Assembly: GCA_052140165.1 (NCBI GenBank)
Contig: JBKQUM010000138.1
Coordinates: 4,855 to 68,854 of the forward strand
Direction of reading: 5' to 3'
Length of the DNA: 64,000 bases
DNA from: Bog-473 sp052140165
GTDB taxonomy: Bacteria; Actinomycetota; Acidimicrobiia; Acidimicrobiales; RAAP-2
Part shown: piece after piece, positions 52,399-60,791 of the stretch
Layout of the letters: the number at the start of each line of letters is the position of its first letter
Position numbering within the stretch: position 1 is the stretch's first letter
The notes under the pieces: model-generated
What the model saw: only the letters and a program-made list of their open reading frames with translations
Database searches by the model: none
What the model was told of the DNA's origin: nothing
Position numbers and translations under genes: made by a program

Positions 52399-53888
52399 GG
52401 CTGCCCCCCTTGTTCCGCCGGGGCCGGCCGGCGCACCCGCACCCGCTGGCGGGCGAAGGCCTGCATGCCCTCGGTGCCGAGCTCCACGCCGAGGCCCGAC
52501 TGCTTCCAGCCGCCCATCGGCGCGTACATGTCGATGGCCGAGAGGCCATGCGCGTTGATGAACACCGTGCCGGCCGAAAGACGCGACGCCACGTCGGCGG
52601 CCAGCGCGTCGTCATTGCTCCAGACCGACGCGCACAGTCCGAAGGTCGTGTCGTTGGCCGCGTCGACCGCCTCGTCGAGGTCGTCGTAGGGGATGATGGG
52701 CAGCGCGGGGGCGAATTGCTCCTGGCGCACGATCCCGCCGTCCGGGGGCGGCGCCACCACGAGCGCCGGGGACACGAAGTACCCACCCGACCTCTCGTCC
52801 TCCGCCCGCACCCCGCCCGGCCGCAGGACCGTGGCCCCCGCCGCCGCCGCGTCGGCGACCAGCGCCTCGACCCGGTCGCGCGCGCCCGCCGTGTGCACCG
52901 GGCCCATCGTCACCCCGTCCGCCAGGCCGTCGCCGACCACCTCGGCCGCGAGCCGGGCCGCCAGCGCGTCCACCGTCTCGTCCAACCGGCTGCGGTGGAC
53001 GTAGAGGCGCTTGATCGCCATGCAGACCTGTCCGCTGGTGACGAAGGCCGCCTCGACGATGCGATCCGCCAGGGCCGCGTCACCGGCCACGTCCGGGGCG
53101 AGGATGGCGGCGTCGTTGCCCCCGAGCTCGAGCACGACCGGACGCGTCGTGGCGGCCGCGGTCGCCATGACCGCCTGGCCCGTGCCGACGCCACCGGTGA
53201 AGGAGACCATGTCGACGTCCGGATGGCCGACCAACGCGGCACCGAGGCCGGCGGCCGGGCCGTTGACGACGTTGAGCACGCCCGCCGGCAGCACGGCGGC
53301 CATGGCGGCCGCGACCAGCAACACCGTTCCCGGGCACGTCGGCGGCGCCTTGACCACGACGGTGTCCCCGGCCAGCAGCGCGGGCAGGACCTTGTTGGCC
53401 ATGACGGAGACGGGCCAGTTGAACGGCAGGATCGCGGCAACGACCCCGTGCGGCACCCACTCGACACGCGTGCCCCCACCGCCGAGGTCACGCGGGGCGA
53501 GGGCCTCGGCCACCAGCGGCGCGAAGGCCGATGCCATGCCGGCCACGGTGGCGGTGTCGAAAATCGCCTCCAGGTGCGTCTTGCCGTGCTCGCGGGTCAA
53601 CAGCCGGGCCAGGTCCCGCGTCTCGACCGCGGCCACCCCCGCCTCGGCGGCGGCAACGACCTGCGCCGCCCGCTCCTCCATGGCCAGTGCGGCCCAGGCC
53701 CGCTGCGACCGCCGGGCGGCGGCCACGGCCAGGTCGAGCTGGGCCGGAGAGGTGGACGGCGCGTCCAGGACGACCTCGGCCGGACGGGCCGGGTTCGTCA
53801 CCGGGTAGGTGCCCTCCCCGCCGGCGACCACGTCGCCGCCGACCAACAGGCCGACGCGGGTGATTGCGTCCTCGATGTGTGTGGTCAT
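52395..53888 (-). CDS. aldehyde dehydrogenase
   Basis: About 497 residues from ATG 53888. Cofactor and active-site segments are ILPFNWPVSVMANK, the SFTGGVGTGQ loop, VLELGGNDAAI with the general base glutamate, and the catalytic cysteine in SGQVCMAIKRLYVH. EQFAPALPI and WKQSGLG-type GWKQSGLGVE close the fold. It oxidises an aldehyde to an acid with NAD(P). A GTG six bases upstream is an alternative start. It leads the operon with deacylase 2 and is divergent from an amidohydrolase-2 gene across the 53917 palindrome. Confidence 0.94.
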   Translation of the reverse strand: MTTHIEDAITRVGLLVGGDVVAGGEGTYPVTNPARPAEVVLDAPSTSPAQLDLAVAAARRSQRAWAALAMEERAAQVVAAAEAGVAAVETRDLARLLTREHGKTHLEAIFDTATVAGMASAFAPLVAEALAPRDLGGGGTRVEWVPHGVVAAILPFNWPVSVMANKVLPALLAGDTVVVKAPPTCPGTVLLVAAAMAAVLPAGVLNVVNGPAAGLGAALVGHPDVDMVSFTGGVGTGQAVMATAAATTRPVVLELGGNDAAILAPDVAGDAALADRIVEAAFVTSGQVCMAIKRLYVHRSRLDETVDALAARLAAEVVGDGLADGVTMGPVHTAGARDRVEALVADAAAAGATVLRPGGVRAEDERSGGYFVSPALVVAPPPDGGIVRQEQFAPALPIIPYDDLDEAVDAANDTTFGLCASVWSNDDALAADVASRLSAGTVFINAHGLSAIDMYAPMGGWKQSGLGVELGTEGMQAFARQRVRVRRPAPAEQGGQP

Positions 53889-53916
53889 ACCCACCCCCCG
53901 GGCCCGGCGACGTTGC

Positions 53917-53930
53917 TGACGATAGTGTCA
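53917..53930. promoter_or_regulatory. TGAC-N6-GTCA palindrome between divergent ALDH and amidohydrolase
   Basis: TGACGATAGTGTCA lies in the 49-bp gap between the ALDH ATG (53888) and the amidohydrolase GTG (53938). It has the same half-sites and spacing as TGACACACGTGTCA at 48876-48889. Placement in a divergent start region supports an operator role; the regulator is unknown. Confidence 0.5.
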
Positions 53931-53937
53931 CCTTCTC

Positions 53938-55170
53938 GTGGGAGCCGTCGAGACAGGGCCTGCCCCAGGGCGAGCCACCCTGCTGCCCGACCCCGAGCCG
54001 CGCGCGATCCGGGTCCCCGTCATTTCGGTCGACGACCATCTCATCGAACCGCCCGACCTCTTCGAGGGTCGCCTGCCCGCGTCCCTCCGGGACGGAGCGC
54101 CCCGTGTGGTCGAGGACGACGACGGCACGCAATCGTGGGTCTTCGAGGGGACCCGCTACCCCAACGTGGGCCTCAACGCGGTGGTGGGCCGCCCCCGGGC
54201 CGAGTGGAGCATGGAGCCGGCGCGCTTCGACGAGATGCGGCCCGGCTGCTTCGACATCGCCGCCCGGATAGAGGACATGGACCTGGCCGGGGTGTGGGCC
54301 TCGCTGTGCTTCCCGTCCCTCGTGTCGGGGTTCTGCGGCGCCGTCTACTCGCGGGCAGGCGACCGCGAGCTGGGCCTGGCCTGCCTGCGCGCCTTCAACG
54401 ACTGGCACCTGGAGGAGTGGGCGGGACCGCGGCCCGACCGCATCATCCCGCTGCAGCTGCCGTGGCTGGCCGACATCGAGGTGGCCAGCGCCGAGGTCAG
54501 GTCCAACGCGGCGCGCGGCTTCAAGGCGGTGAGCTTCCCCGAATTCCCGGCGCAACTCCGCCTTCCCTCCATCTTCAGCGGCGCATGGGACCCCTTCATC
54601 GCCGCCTGCGAAGAGACGGGCACCGTCGTGTGCCTGCACACGGGGGCTTCGTCGTGGGCCCCGCTCCCCTCGCCCGACCCGCCCTTCGAGCTGCTCCCCA
54701 CCGTGTTCCCCGTCAACGCCCTGCTGGCGGCGGGCGAATGGCTGTGGTCCGGCGTCCCGCTCCGCTTCCCGGGGCTGGCGGTGGCGATGTCCGAGGGCGG
54801 CATCGGCTGGGTGCCCATGCTGATGGACCGGGCCGACTACGTGCTGGCGCACTCCGCGTCGGGAACCGAGAGCCACGCCTGGCCCTCCGACCTCCTTCCG
54901 AGCGAGGTGCTGCGCCGCAACTTCTGGTTCTGCTCCATCGACGACCCGTCGGCCGTGGCGCAGCGCCACGTCATCGGCGTCGACCACATCATGGTGGAGA
55001 GCGACTACCCCCACGCCGACTCCTCGTGGCCCGACACCCAGGACGTGCTGTCCGCCACCTGGGGCACGCTGCCCGACGACGAGCTGCGTGCCGTCGCGGG
55101 CGGCAACGCCTCCCGGCTGTTCCGCCACCCGTTGCCGGCCCTCGACGACTGGCGCCGTCCAGTGCCGTGA
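53938..55170 (+). CDS. amidohydrolase-2 family protein
   Basis: 410 residues. The N-terminal metal motif is degenerate: SVDDHLIEPPDLF, with one histidine rather than HxH. LHTGASSW, the SEGGIGW region and the C-terminal SDYPHADSSWP catalytic aspartate are kept. The family includes ACMSD-type decarboxylases and lactone hydrolases, often in actinobacterial aromatic, steroid or terpenoid catabolism. The GTG start sits eight bases from the palindrome. Its stop overlaps the related next gene (GTGA), so the two are co-translated and may form a heteromer or act in sequence. Confidence 0.86.
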   Translation: MGAVETGPAPGRATLLPDPEPRAIRVPVISVDDHLIEPPDLFEGRLPASLRDGAPRVVEDDDGTQSWVFEGTRYPNVGLNAVVGRPRAEWSMEPARFDEMRPGCFDIAARIEDMDLAGVWASLCFPSLVSGFCGAVYSRAGDRELGLACLRAFNDWHLEEWAGPRPDRIIPLQLPWLADIEVASAEVRSNAARGFKAVSFPEFPAQLRLPSIFSGAWDPFIAACEETGTVVCLHTGASSWAPLPSPDPPFELLPTVFPVNALLAAGEWLWSGVPLRFPGLAVAMSEGGIGWVPMLMDRADYVLAHSASGTESHAWPSDLLPSEVLRRNFWFCSIDDPSAVAQRHVIGVDHIMVESDYPHADSSWPDTQDVLSATWGTLPDDELRAVAGGNASRLFRHPLPALDDWRRPVP

Positions 55171-56660
55171 GCATGGTGGAAGGGATCGCCCCGCTGCCGC
55201 CCCGCGCCGGTCCGGTGGTCGACGCCGACGGGCACGTCGTCGAGCCGCTGAGCGCCTGGGCCGGGCTACCCGAGGCACACCGCCCGGTCATCACGGCGGA
55301 CGCCCACGGCTACGAACACGTCACCGTCGGCGGCACCGAGATCCTGGCCGTGCCGCTCGGGACGCTGGCCCGCCCGGGCTCCACCTTCGACGACCCCGCA
55401 GCCTTCCGGCCCCTGGCCGACGCCCAGCCCGGAGGCGGCGACCCGGTGGTCCGGCTGGCCGACATGGACGCCGAGGGCATCGACCAGGCCGTGCTCTACC
55501 CCACCCTCGGGCTGTACTTCTGCGCGGTCGAGGACCCCGAGGCGGCGGTCGGCCTGGCCGTGGGCTACAACGACTGGCTGGCCACGTACTGCGCCGCGGA
55601 CCCGGCCCGGCTGTTCGGCGCCGCCATGGTGCCCCTGCAGGACCCCGCTGCGGCCGCCCACGAACTGCGCCGCGCCGTGACCCAGCTGGGCTTCCGGGCG
55701 GGTTTCGTCCGCCCCAACCCCTGTCTGGGCCGCTCGCTCTCCGACCGTGCCTACGACGTCGTCTGGAATGCCGCCGAGGAGCTGGGCGTGCCCATCGGGA
55801 TCCACGAGGGCAGCTCGGTCATCGTGCCGACGCTCGGGTCGGACCGCCCCTTCAACCCGCTGGTCCTGCACGCCGTCTCGCACCCGTTCGAGCAGATGCT
55901 GGCCTGCGCCCAGCTCATCGCCTTCGGGGTGCTCGATCGGCATCCGGGCCTGCGCTGCGTCTTCCTCGAGTCCTCCGGGGGCTGGGCCCCGTTCTGGCTC
56001 GAGCGCCTGGACGAGCAGGCCGGATCCTTCGGCGGCTTCTGCCCCGACATGCGGCTGCTCCCCTCTGAGTACTTCGCCCGCCAGTGCGCCATCAGCTTCG
56101 AGGTCGACGAGCACACGCTGCCGGCGCTGGCCCCCTTCGTCGGTCCCGGTCGCATTGTGTGGGGCAGCGACTACCCGCACCACGACGCCACCTTCCCCGG
56201 GGCCGTCGACGCGCTGCGGGCGACCATCGCCCCGTGCCCGACGGCGACACAGATCCGGGTGCTCGGCCTCAACGCGCGGGAGATCTACGGATTGCCGTCG
56301 CGCCAGGACGGCGTGGCGGGCCTGATCGACGACTACTTCGCCGCCGTCACCGCGCAGGACCCTGCGCTCGTGCGGCGGGTCTTCGCGCCCGACGCGACGT
56401 TCGACGTGGACGGCGACTGCCGCCGGGGCCACGACGACATCCTGGCGTACTACACCGAGCACACCTTCGTGTTCGGGGACTTCCGGCCCGACCCGGCGCC
56501 GCTGCAGATCGACGGTTCGACGGTCACGGTGGACATCGACGTCCACCTGGGCGGGACCGAGCGGACGGTGCGCGACGTCTTCGAGACCGACGGGACGCGC
56601 ATCACGGCGTTGCGGGTCAGAGGGTTCGCCGACGTGCTGCGGGCCGCCGACCGGCGTTGA
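55167..56660 (+). CDS. amidohydrolase-2 family protein with C-terminal NTF2/SnoaL-like domain
   Basis: 497 residues from GTG 55167 (ATG 55173 also possible). Residues 1-375 are an amidohydrolase-2 domain with DADGHVVEP, GIHEGSS, SHPFEQM, FLESSGGWAPFW and the aspartate in WGSDYPHHDAT. Residues about 385-497 add an NTF2-like cone domain (DDYFAAVTAQDPALVRRVFA, RGHDDILAYY). Fusion of these two folds in one chain is uncommon in my experience. The NTF2-like part may bind the same substrate or stabilise a dimer. The last codons and stop lie inside a 10-bp tandem repeat. Confidence 0.83.
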   Translation: MSMVEGIAPLPPRAGPVVDADGHVVEPLSAWAGLPEAHRPVITADAHGYEHVTVGGTEILAVPLGTLARPGSTFDDPAAFRPLADAQPGGGDPVVRLADMDAEGIDQAVLYPTLGLYFCAVEDPEAAVGLAVGYNDWLATYCAADPARLFGAAMVPLQDPAAAAHELRRAVTQLGFRAGFVRPNPCLGRSLSDRAYDVVWNAAEELGVPIGIHEGSSVIVPTLGSDRPFNPLVLHAVSHPFEQMLACAQLIAFGVLDRHPGLRCVFLESSGGWAPFWLERLDEQAGSFGGFCPDMRLLPSEYFARQCAISFEVDEHTLPALAPFVGPGRIVWGSDYPHHDATFPGAVDALRATIAPCPTATQIRVLGLNAREIYGLPSRQDGVAGLIDDYFAAVTAQDPALVRRVFAPDATFDVDGDCRRGHDDILAYYTEHTFVFGDFRPDPAPLQIDGSTVTVDIDVHLGGTERTVRDVFETDGTRITALRVRGFADVLRAADRR

Positions 56661-56700
56661 CCGGCGTTGACCGGCGTTGACCGGCGTTGACCGGCGCTGA
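56651..56700. repeat. 10-bp tandem repeat CCGGCGTTGA, five units
   Basis: Four identical copies of CCGGCGTTGA (56651-56690) and a fifth with one change (CCGGCGCTGA), then a partial unit. The first copy contains the TGA stop of the upstream gene, so growth or loss of copies leaves that protein unchanged. It is not CRISPR-like (no spacers) and is probably a slippage array. Confidence 0.9.
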
Positions 56701-56738
56701 CCGGCGGCCGGGCAGGGCCGGGTGGGAGGCCGACCGGA

Positions 56739-58451
56739 TCAGGCGGCGGGCTGGGGCTGCGGTCCGCGCAGGAGCCGGCCCGGGAGCTCGCCCGTCGCCG
56801 CGTCGTGCTCGCGCACGACGACGCCCGACTTGACCGTGGCGGTGTAGCCCCGGGCACGCTGGACGAGCCGCTTGCCCGACCCCGGGAGGTCGTAGACCAT
56901 CTCGGGCGGGTCCAGAGCCAGTGCGTCGTGGTCGATCACGTTGACGTCGGCCAGGTGGCCCGGTGCCAGGAGCCCGCGGTCGCGGAAGCCGTACAGCTCG
57001 GCCGTGCGCCGGGTCTGGAGGTGCACGACCGTCTCGACAGGGAGTCCCTCGCCGCGGGAGCGGTCGCGGGCCCAGTGCGTCAGCATGAACGTGGGCAGGC
57101 TGGCGTCGCACAGCACGCCGCAGTGCGCGCCGCCGTCGCCCAGCCCGAGGACCGTGGCCGGGTGGACGAGCATCTCGCGCACGGCGTCGAGGTTGCACGC
57201 CGCGTAGTCCAGCAGCGGGAGGTAGAGGAGCTCCCGGCCGTCACGCCCGAGCATCAGGTCGTAGAGCACCTCGTCGGTGCTCCGGCCCTCGGCGGCGGCG
57301 ATGGCGGTCACGCTGCGCTCGGGCGGGGGCTCGTAGTCGGGCGGGTCGCCCAACGGGAAGAGCTTGTGGAGGTTGGCCCGCAGCAGCTCGACGAAGCCGC
57401 CCGGGCGGGGCTGCTCGCCGAGGATGGCGGCCCGCACCTCGGGCGTGCGCAGCCGGGCCACGCGCTCGGCGAGCGGGAGCCCGGCGATCTCCTTGTAGGC
57501 GCGGTGGTGTGCGAAGGGGTGCGTGGTGGACTCGAAGCCCACCATCAGCGACGTCGGCTTGCCCGCCACCTGGGGGACGAGCCACGCGCCGCGCCGGTTG
57601 GCGGCCACGCCGCGGTCGATCCACTCGCGCCAGAGGTCCGGTGCGAAGTCGGCCTGCAGCACCTGGTACGTGACGGGGACACCGGCGCGGGTGGAGATCT
57701 CCGACATCCAGGCGAATTCGTGGTCGAGGTCCCGCATGTCGCTCGCCACCGAGAAGACGCGGTGCCCGGCCTTGCCCAGCGCCTCGCCGATCGCCACCAG
57801 CTCGTCGGCCGCGGCCGTCGTCCCGGCCGCCAGCTCGCCGTCCTTGGCCCGGTGCAGGACCGTGCGCGTCGTCGAGGCGCCGATCGCTCCCGCATGCACG
57901 GCCTCGCGCACGATGGCGGCCATCTCGGCGATCTCCTCCCCCGTCGCCGGGTCGTTCCCCCGGCCCTCGCCGAGCACGTAGGCGCGCAGGGCCCCGTGGG
58001 GCACCAGGCTCGCCACGTCGAGCACCCGCGCCGTCCGCTCCACCTCGTCGAGGTACTCCCCGAAGGTCTCCCAGTTCCACGTCATGCCCTCGGCGAGCGC
58101 CGTGCCGGGGATGTCCTCCACGCCCTCCATGAGCTGGATCAGCCACGCGCGATCGGTGTCCCGCGCCGGGGCGAACCCCACGCCGCAGTTGCCCATGACG
58201 ACGGTCGTCACGCCGTGCCAACCCGACGGCGAGACCTCGGGGTCCCAGGTGGCCTGGCCGTCGTAATGGGTGTGGATGTCGACCCAACCGGGCGTCACCA
58301 GCTTCCCCTCGGCGTCGACCTCGCGCCGGGCCGGGCCGTCGACCTCGCCCACGGCGCTGATGACACGGCCATCGATCGCGACGTCGCCGACGCGGGTGGG
58401 CCTGCCCGAACCGTCGGCGATCGTGCCGCCCCGGATGATCAGGTCGTGCAT
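56739..58451 (-). CDS. N-acyl-D-amino-acid deacylase family amidohydrolase (paralogue 3)
   Basis: 570 residues, closely similar to paralogue 1 throughout: HTHYDGQATWDPE, MGNCGVGFAPAR, LMEGVEDIPGTALAEG, LGLGDGGAHCG and the HWARDRSRGE stretch. The second metal histidine region differs from paralogue 1 (LQADFAPDLW against LQHDDDPELW). That may reflect altered chemistry or substrate. AAGGAG lies nine bases before the ATG. It follows the LLM oxidoreductase by 84 bases on the same strand. Confidence 0.86.
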   Translation of the reverse strand: MHDLIIRGGTIADGSGRPTRVGDVAIDGRVISAVGEVDGPARREVDAEGKLVTPGWVDIHTHYDGQATWDPEVSPSGWHGVTTVVMGNCGVGFAPARDTDRAWLIQLMEGVEDIPGTALAEGMTWNWETFGEYLDEVERTARVLDVASLVPHGALRAYVLGEGRGNDPATGEEIAEMAAIVREAVHAGAIGASTTRTVLHRAKDGELAAGTTAAADELVAIGEALGKAGHRVFSVASDMRDLDHEFAWMSEISTRAGVPVTYQVLQADFAPDLWREWIDRGVAANRRGAWLVPQVAGKPTSLMVGFESTTHPFAHHRAYKEIAGLPLAERVARLRTPEVRAAILGEQPRPGGFVELLRANLHKLFPLGDPPDYEPPPERSVTAIAAAEGRSTDEVLYDLMLGRDGRELLYLPLLDYAACNLDAVREMLVHPATVLGLGDGGAHCGVLCDASLPTFMLTHWARDRSRGEGLPVETVVHLQTRRTAELYGFRDRGLLAPGHLADVNVIDHDALALDPPEMVYDLPGSGKRLVQRARGYTATVKSGVVVREHDAATGELPGRLLRGPQPQPAA

Positions 58452-58535
58452 CGCTGCGCTCTCCTTGTCCGCTTCTTGGGTCCGGCGTCCTGGGTCTGCC
58501 CGCCCCCACCGCCCCTCCTGGAGGGGGGCGGCGGC

Positions 58536-59573
58536 CTACACCCAGCTTCGCAGTTTTTCGATCATGGCGACCGGATCGTCGCCCACGGGGGTCACGTTGA
58601 GGTGCGTCACCCCGGCCTCGGCCAGCCCGGCCACCCGCTCCTTGATGTAGGCCTCGGGACCGCAGAGCGATGTCGCCTCGAGCAGCTCGGCCGGCACGCG
58701 CGCCGCCGCCTCCTCCTTCTTGCCCGACAGGTAGAGGTCCTGGATCTCCGCCGCCTCCTTCTCGTAGCCGTAGCGGCACGCCAGCGCGTTGTAGAAGTTC
58801 CTCCCCTTGGCGCCCATCCCCCCGATGTAGAGGGCGGCCATGCCGCGCCCCAACTCGCGGATGGGCCCGACCTCGGACTCCTCGCCGATGGCCAGGATGC
58901 CGCCGGCGGCGATCTGGAGCGTGCCGAGCGCGGGGTCCCGCTTGGCCGCGCCTTGTGCGAGCGCGGGGCCGAAGACCTCCTTGGCCTTGTCGGGGACGAA
59001 GAACAGCGGCAGCCACCCCTCCGCGATCTCGGCCGTCATGGCGACGTTCTTCTCGCCGAGCGCCGCCACCCAGACGGGGATGCGGGGCCGGACCGGGTGG
59101 TTGATCAGCTTCAGCGCCTTGCCCAGGCCGGTGCCCTGATCCGATGGGAGCGGGATGTGGTACGCCGCCCCGTCGTGCGTCAGCGGCGCCTCGCGGGCCC
59201 ACACGTCGCGGCAGATCTCGATGATCTCCCGGGTCCGGGTGAGCGGGCGGTCGTAGGGCACGCCGTGGAAGCCCTCGATCACCTGGGGCCCCGACGCGCC
59301 CAGGCCGAGCTGGCATCGACCACCCGAAATGGCATCGATGCCGGCGGCGGTCATCGCGATCAGCGTCGGCGTGCGGGTGTAGATGGGCAGGATGGCGGCG
59401 CCGATGTCCACCCGTTCCGTCTTGGCGGCCAGGTACCCCATGAAGCTCGGCGCGTCGTAGCTGTACGCCTCGGCCACCCACACCACATCGAGCCCCACCT
59501 TCTCGAGCTCGGCCGCCTGGCGCGCGGACTCGGCGAACCCGCCGGCGTAGCTCAGCTGCATGGACAGCTTCAC
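58536..59573 (-). CDS. LLM-class (F420-dependent type) oxidoreductase
   Basis: 345 residues of the luciferase-like TIM barrel. The N-terminal MQLSYAGGFAESARQAAELEKVG region, DVVWVAEAYSYDAP, AILPIYTRTPT, the LGLGASGPQV loop and the C-terminal GVTHLNVTPVG region are typical of actinobacterial F420-dependent members. Coenzyme F420 rather than FMN is inferred from the family. GTG start behind GGGAGG. It is transcribed with deacylase 3 and divergent from the HAD gene. Substrate unknown. Confidence 0.88.
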   Translation of the reverse strand: MKLSMQLSYAGGFAESARQAAELEKVGLDVVWVAEAYSYDAPSFMGYLAAKTERVDIGAAILPIYTRTPTLIAMTAAGIDAISGGRCQLGLGASGPQVIEGFHGVPYDRPLTRTREIIEICRDVWAREAPLTHDGAAYHIPLPSDQGTGLGKALKLINHPVRPRIPVWVAALGEKNVAMTAEIAEGWLPLFFVPDKAKEVFGPALAQGAAKRDPALGTLQIAAGGILAIGEESEVGPIRELGRGMAALYIGGMGAKGRNFYNALACRYGYEKEAAEIQDLYLSGKKEEAAARVPAELLEATSLCGPEAYIKERVAGLAEAGVTHLNVTPVGDDPVAMIEKLRSWV

Positions 59574-59665
59574 GCGGTCCTCCCTTTCCTCGTCGGCACC
59601 TCGGTCCGAACGGAAAAGAGTATCCTAAACTCCTCCCCGGTCCGGCCGCCCGTAGCATCGCAGCC

Positions 59666-60277
59666 ATGGCCGGCGCCATCGAATTCGTCCTCTTCGACCT
59701 CGGTGGGGTGCTGGTCGACCCGGGCGGGGTGGGCCCGATGCGGGAGCTCAGCCGCATCGGCACCGACGAGGAGCTCTGGGCCCGCTGGCTGAGCTGCCGC
59801 TGGGTGCGCCGCTTCGAGGCCGGGCTGTGCTCGCCCGAGGAGTTCGCCGGCGGCGTGGTGGCCGATTGGGAGCTCGAGCTGGAGCCGGCCGCGTTCCTCG
59901 ACGAGTTCTCCGGATGGGTCAACGCCCCCTACCCGGGGGCGCTCGAGCTCGTCGCGGCGGTGCGGGACGACGTCGGCGTGGGCTGCCTCTCCAACACGAA
60001 CGCGGTCCAGTGGCACGCCAACTACGAGGCGACCGCGATCACCGAGGCGTTCACCTTCCGCTTCCTCTCCTTCGAGCTGGGTCTGGTCAAGCCGGACCGC
60101 CAGATCTTCGAGGTGGTCGCGGCCCGCCTCCCGGTCCCGCCGGGCCGCGTGCTGTTCCTCGACGACAACGCCGCCAACGTCAGCGGCGCGGAGGCGAGCG
60201 GGTTCGTGGCGCGTCACGTGCGCGGCGTCGAAGAGGCGCGCCGGGCGCTGGGCGCCGAGGGTGCCCTCGCCGGCTGA
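59666..60277 (+). CDS. HAD-superfamily hydrolase
   Basis: 203 residues. Motif I is LFDLGGVLVDPGG with the nucleophile aspartate; the usual second aspartate position is Gly, as in YihX-like members. Motif II is CLSNTN, the motif III lysine is in GLVKPDRQIFE, and motif IV is FLDDNAANV. Likely a sugar- or nucleotide-phosphate phosphatase or a dehalogenase-like enzyme; the exact activity is open. It is divergent from the LLM gene. The gap between them holds GAGT-N7-ACTC (about 59618-59632), a possible small operator. Confidence 0.87.
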   Translation: MAGAIEFVLFDLGGVLVDPGGVGPMRELSRIGTDEELWARWLSCRWVRRFEAGLCSPEEFAGGVVADWELELEPAAFLDEFSGWVNAPYPGALELVAAVRDDVGVGCLSNTNAVQWHANYEATAITEAFTFRFLSFELGLVKPDRQIFEVVAARLPVPPGRVLFLDDNAANVSGAEASGFVARHVRGVEEARRALGAEGALAG

Positions 60278-60281
60278 GTCC

Positions 60282-60338
60282 GGGGTCGGGGGGTGGGGGG
60301 TCGGGGGTCGGGGGGTGAGGGGTCGGGGGTCGGGGGGG
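60282..60338 (+). repeat. G-run cluster with G-quadruplex potential
   Basis: At least eight runs of four or more G residues, separated by TC, T, TGA or C, lie on the coding strand between the HAD gene and the DUF35 gene. The layout fits repeated GGGGTC/GGGGGTC units. It is upstream of the DUF35 start by about 35 bases, so a folded mRNA or DNA structure could affect expression of that operon. Folding is not shown. Confidence 0.7.
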
Positions 60339-60371
60339 CGCCGGTCCGGTCGTGTGTGCCAACATGCCGCC

Positions 60372-60791
60372 ATGGTTGCCAATGGCCCAATGCTGCGTCT
60401 CCTGCCGCGCCTCGACGACGGCGTCGCCTTCTACTGGACCTCCGGCGAGGACGGCGTGCTGCGGCTGCTGCACTGCAACGCCTGCGGGTTCTTCATCCAC
60501 CCGCCGGGACCCGTCTGCCCGCGCTGCCTCTCGCGGGACCTGGCCCCCGAGGCGGTCAGCGGGCGCGGCCACGTCGAGACGTTCACCGTCAACCACCAGC
60601 AGTGGATACCGGGGAGCGACCCCTACATCATCGCCTGGGTGTCGATCGACGAGCAGCCCGACGTGCGGCTCACCACGAACCTGGTCGACATCGAGCCCGA
60701 CGACGTCCGCATCGGCATGCCGGTGCGCGTGGTCTTCGAGCAGGCAGAGGACGTGTGGCTCCCGCTCTTCACGCCCGAGGGCGCGTCGTGA
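60372..60791 (+). CDS. DUF35 OB-fold protein with rubredoxin-like zinc ribbon
   Basis: 139 residues from ATG 60372. Zinc ligands Cys35, Cys38, Cys49 and Cys52 (CNACG, CPRC) precede a C-terminal OB-fold (GHVETFTVNHQQW, YIIAWVSIDE, IGMPVRVVFEQ). DUF35 proteins pair with thiolase-fold enzymes and bind acyl-CoA, as in the archaeal HMG-CoA complex and the actinobacterial ChsH2-Ltp2 steroid aldolase. The stop overlaps the thiolase-fold gene (GTGA), consistent with a stable two-subunit complex. Confidence 0.9.
   Translation: MVANGPMLRLLPRLDDGVAFYWTSGEDGVLRLLHCNACGFFIHPPGPVCPRCLSRDLAPEAVSGRGHVETFTVNHQQWIPGSDPYIIAWVSIDEQPDVRLTTNLVDIEPDDVRIGMPVRVVFEQAEDVWLPLFTPEGAS

Noticed and set aside
52410..55166. 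Plus-strand frame running into the amidohydrolase-NTF2 gene
   Set aside because: Only the part from 55167 has homology. The upstream part is antisense to the ALDH and overlaps the first amidohydrolase in another frame.
56651..56700. Possible CRISPR repeat
   Set aside because: The units are 10 bp and directly abutting, with no spacers, and no cas genes are present.
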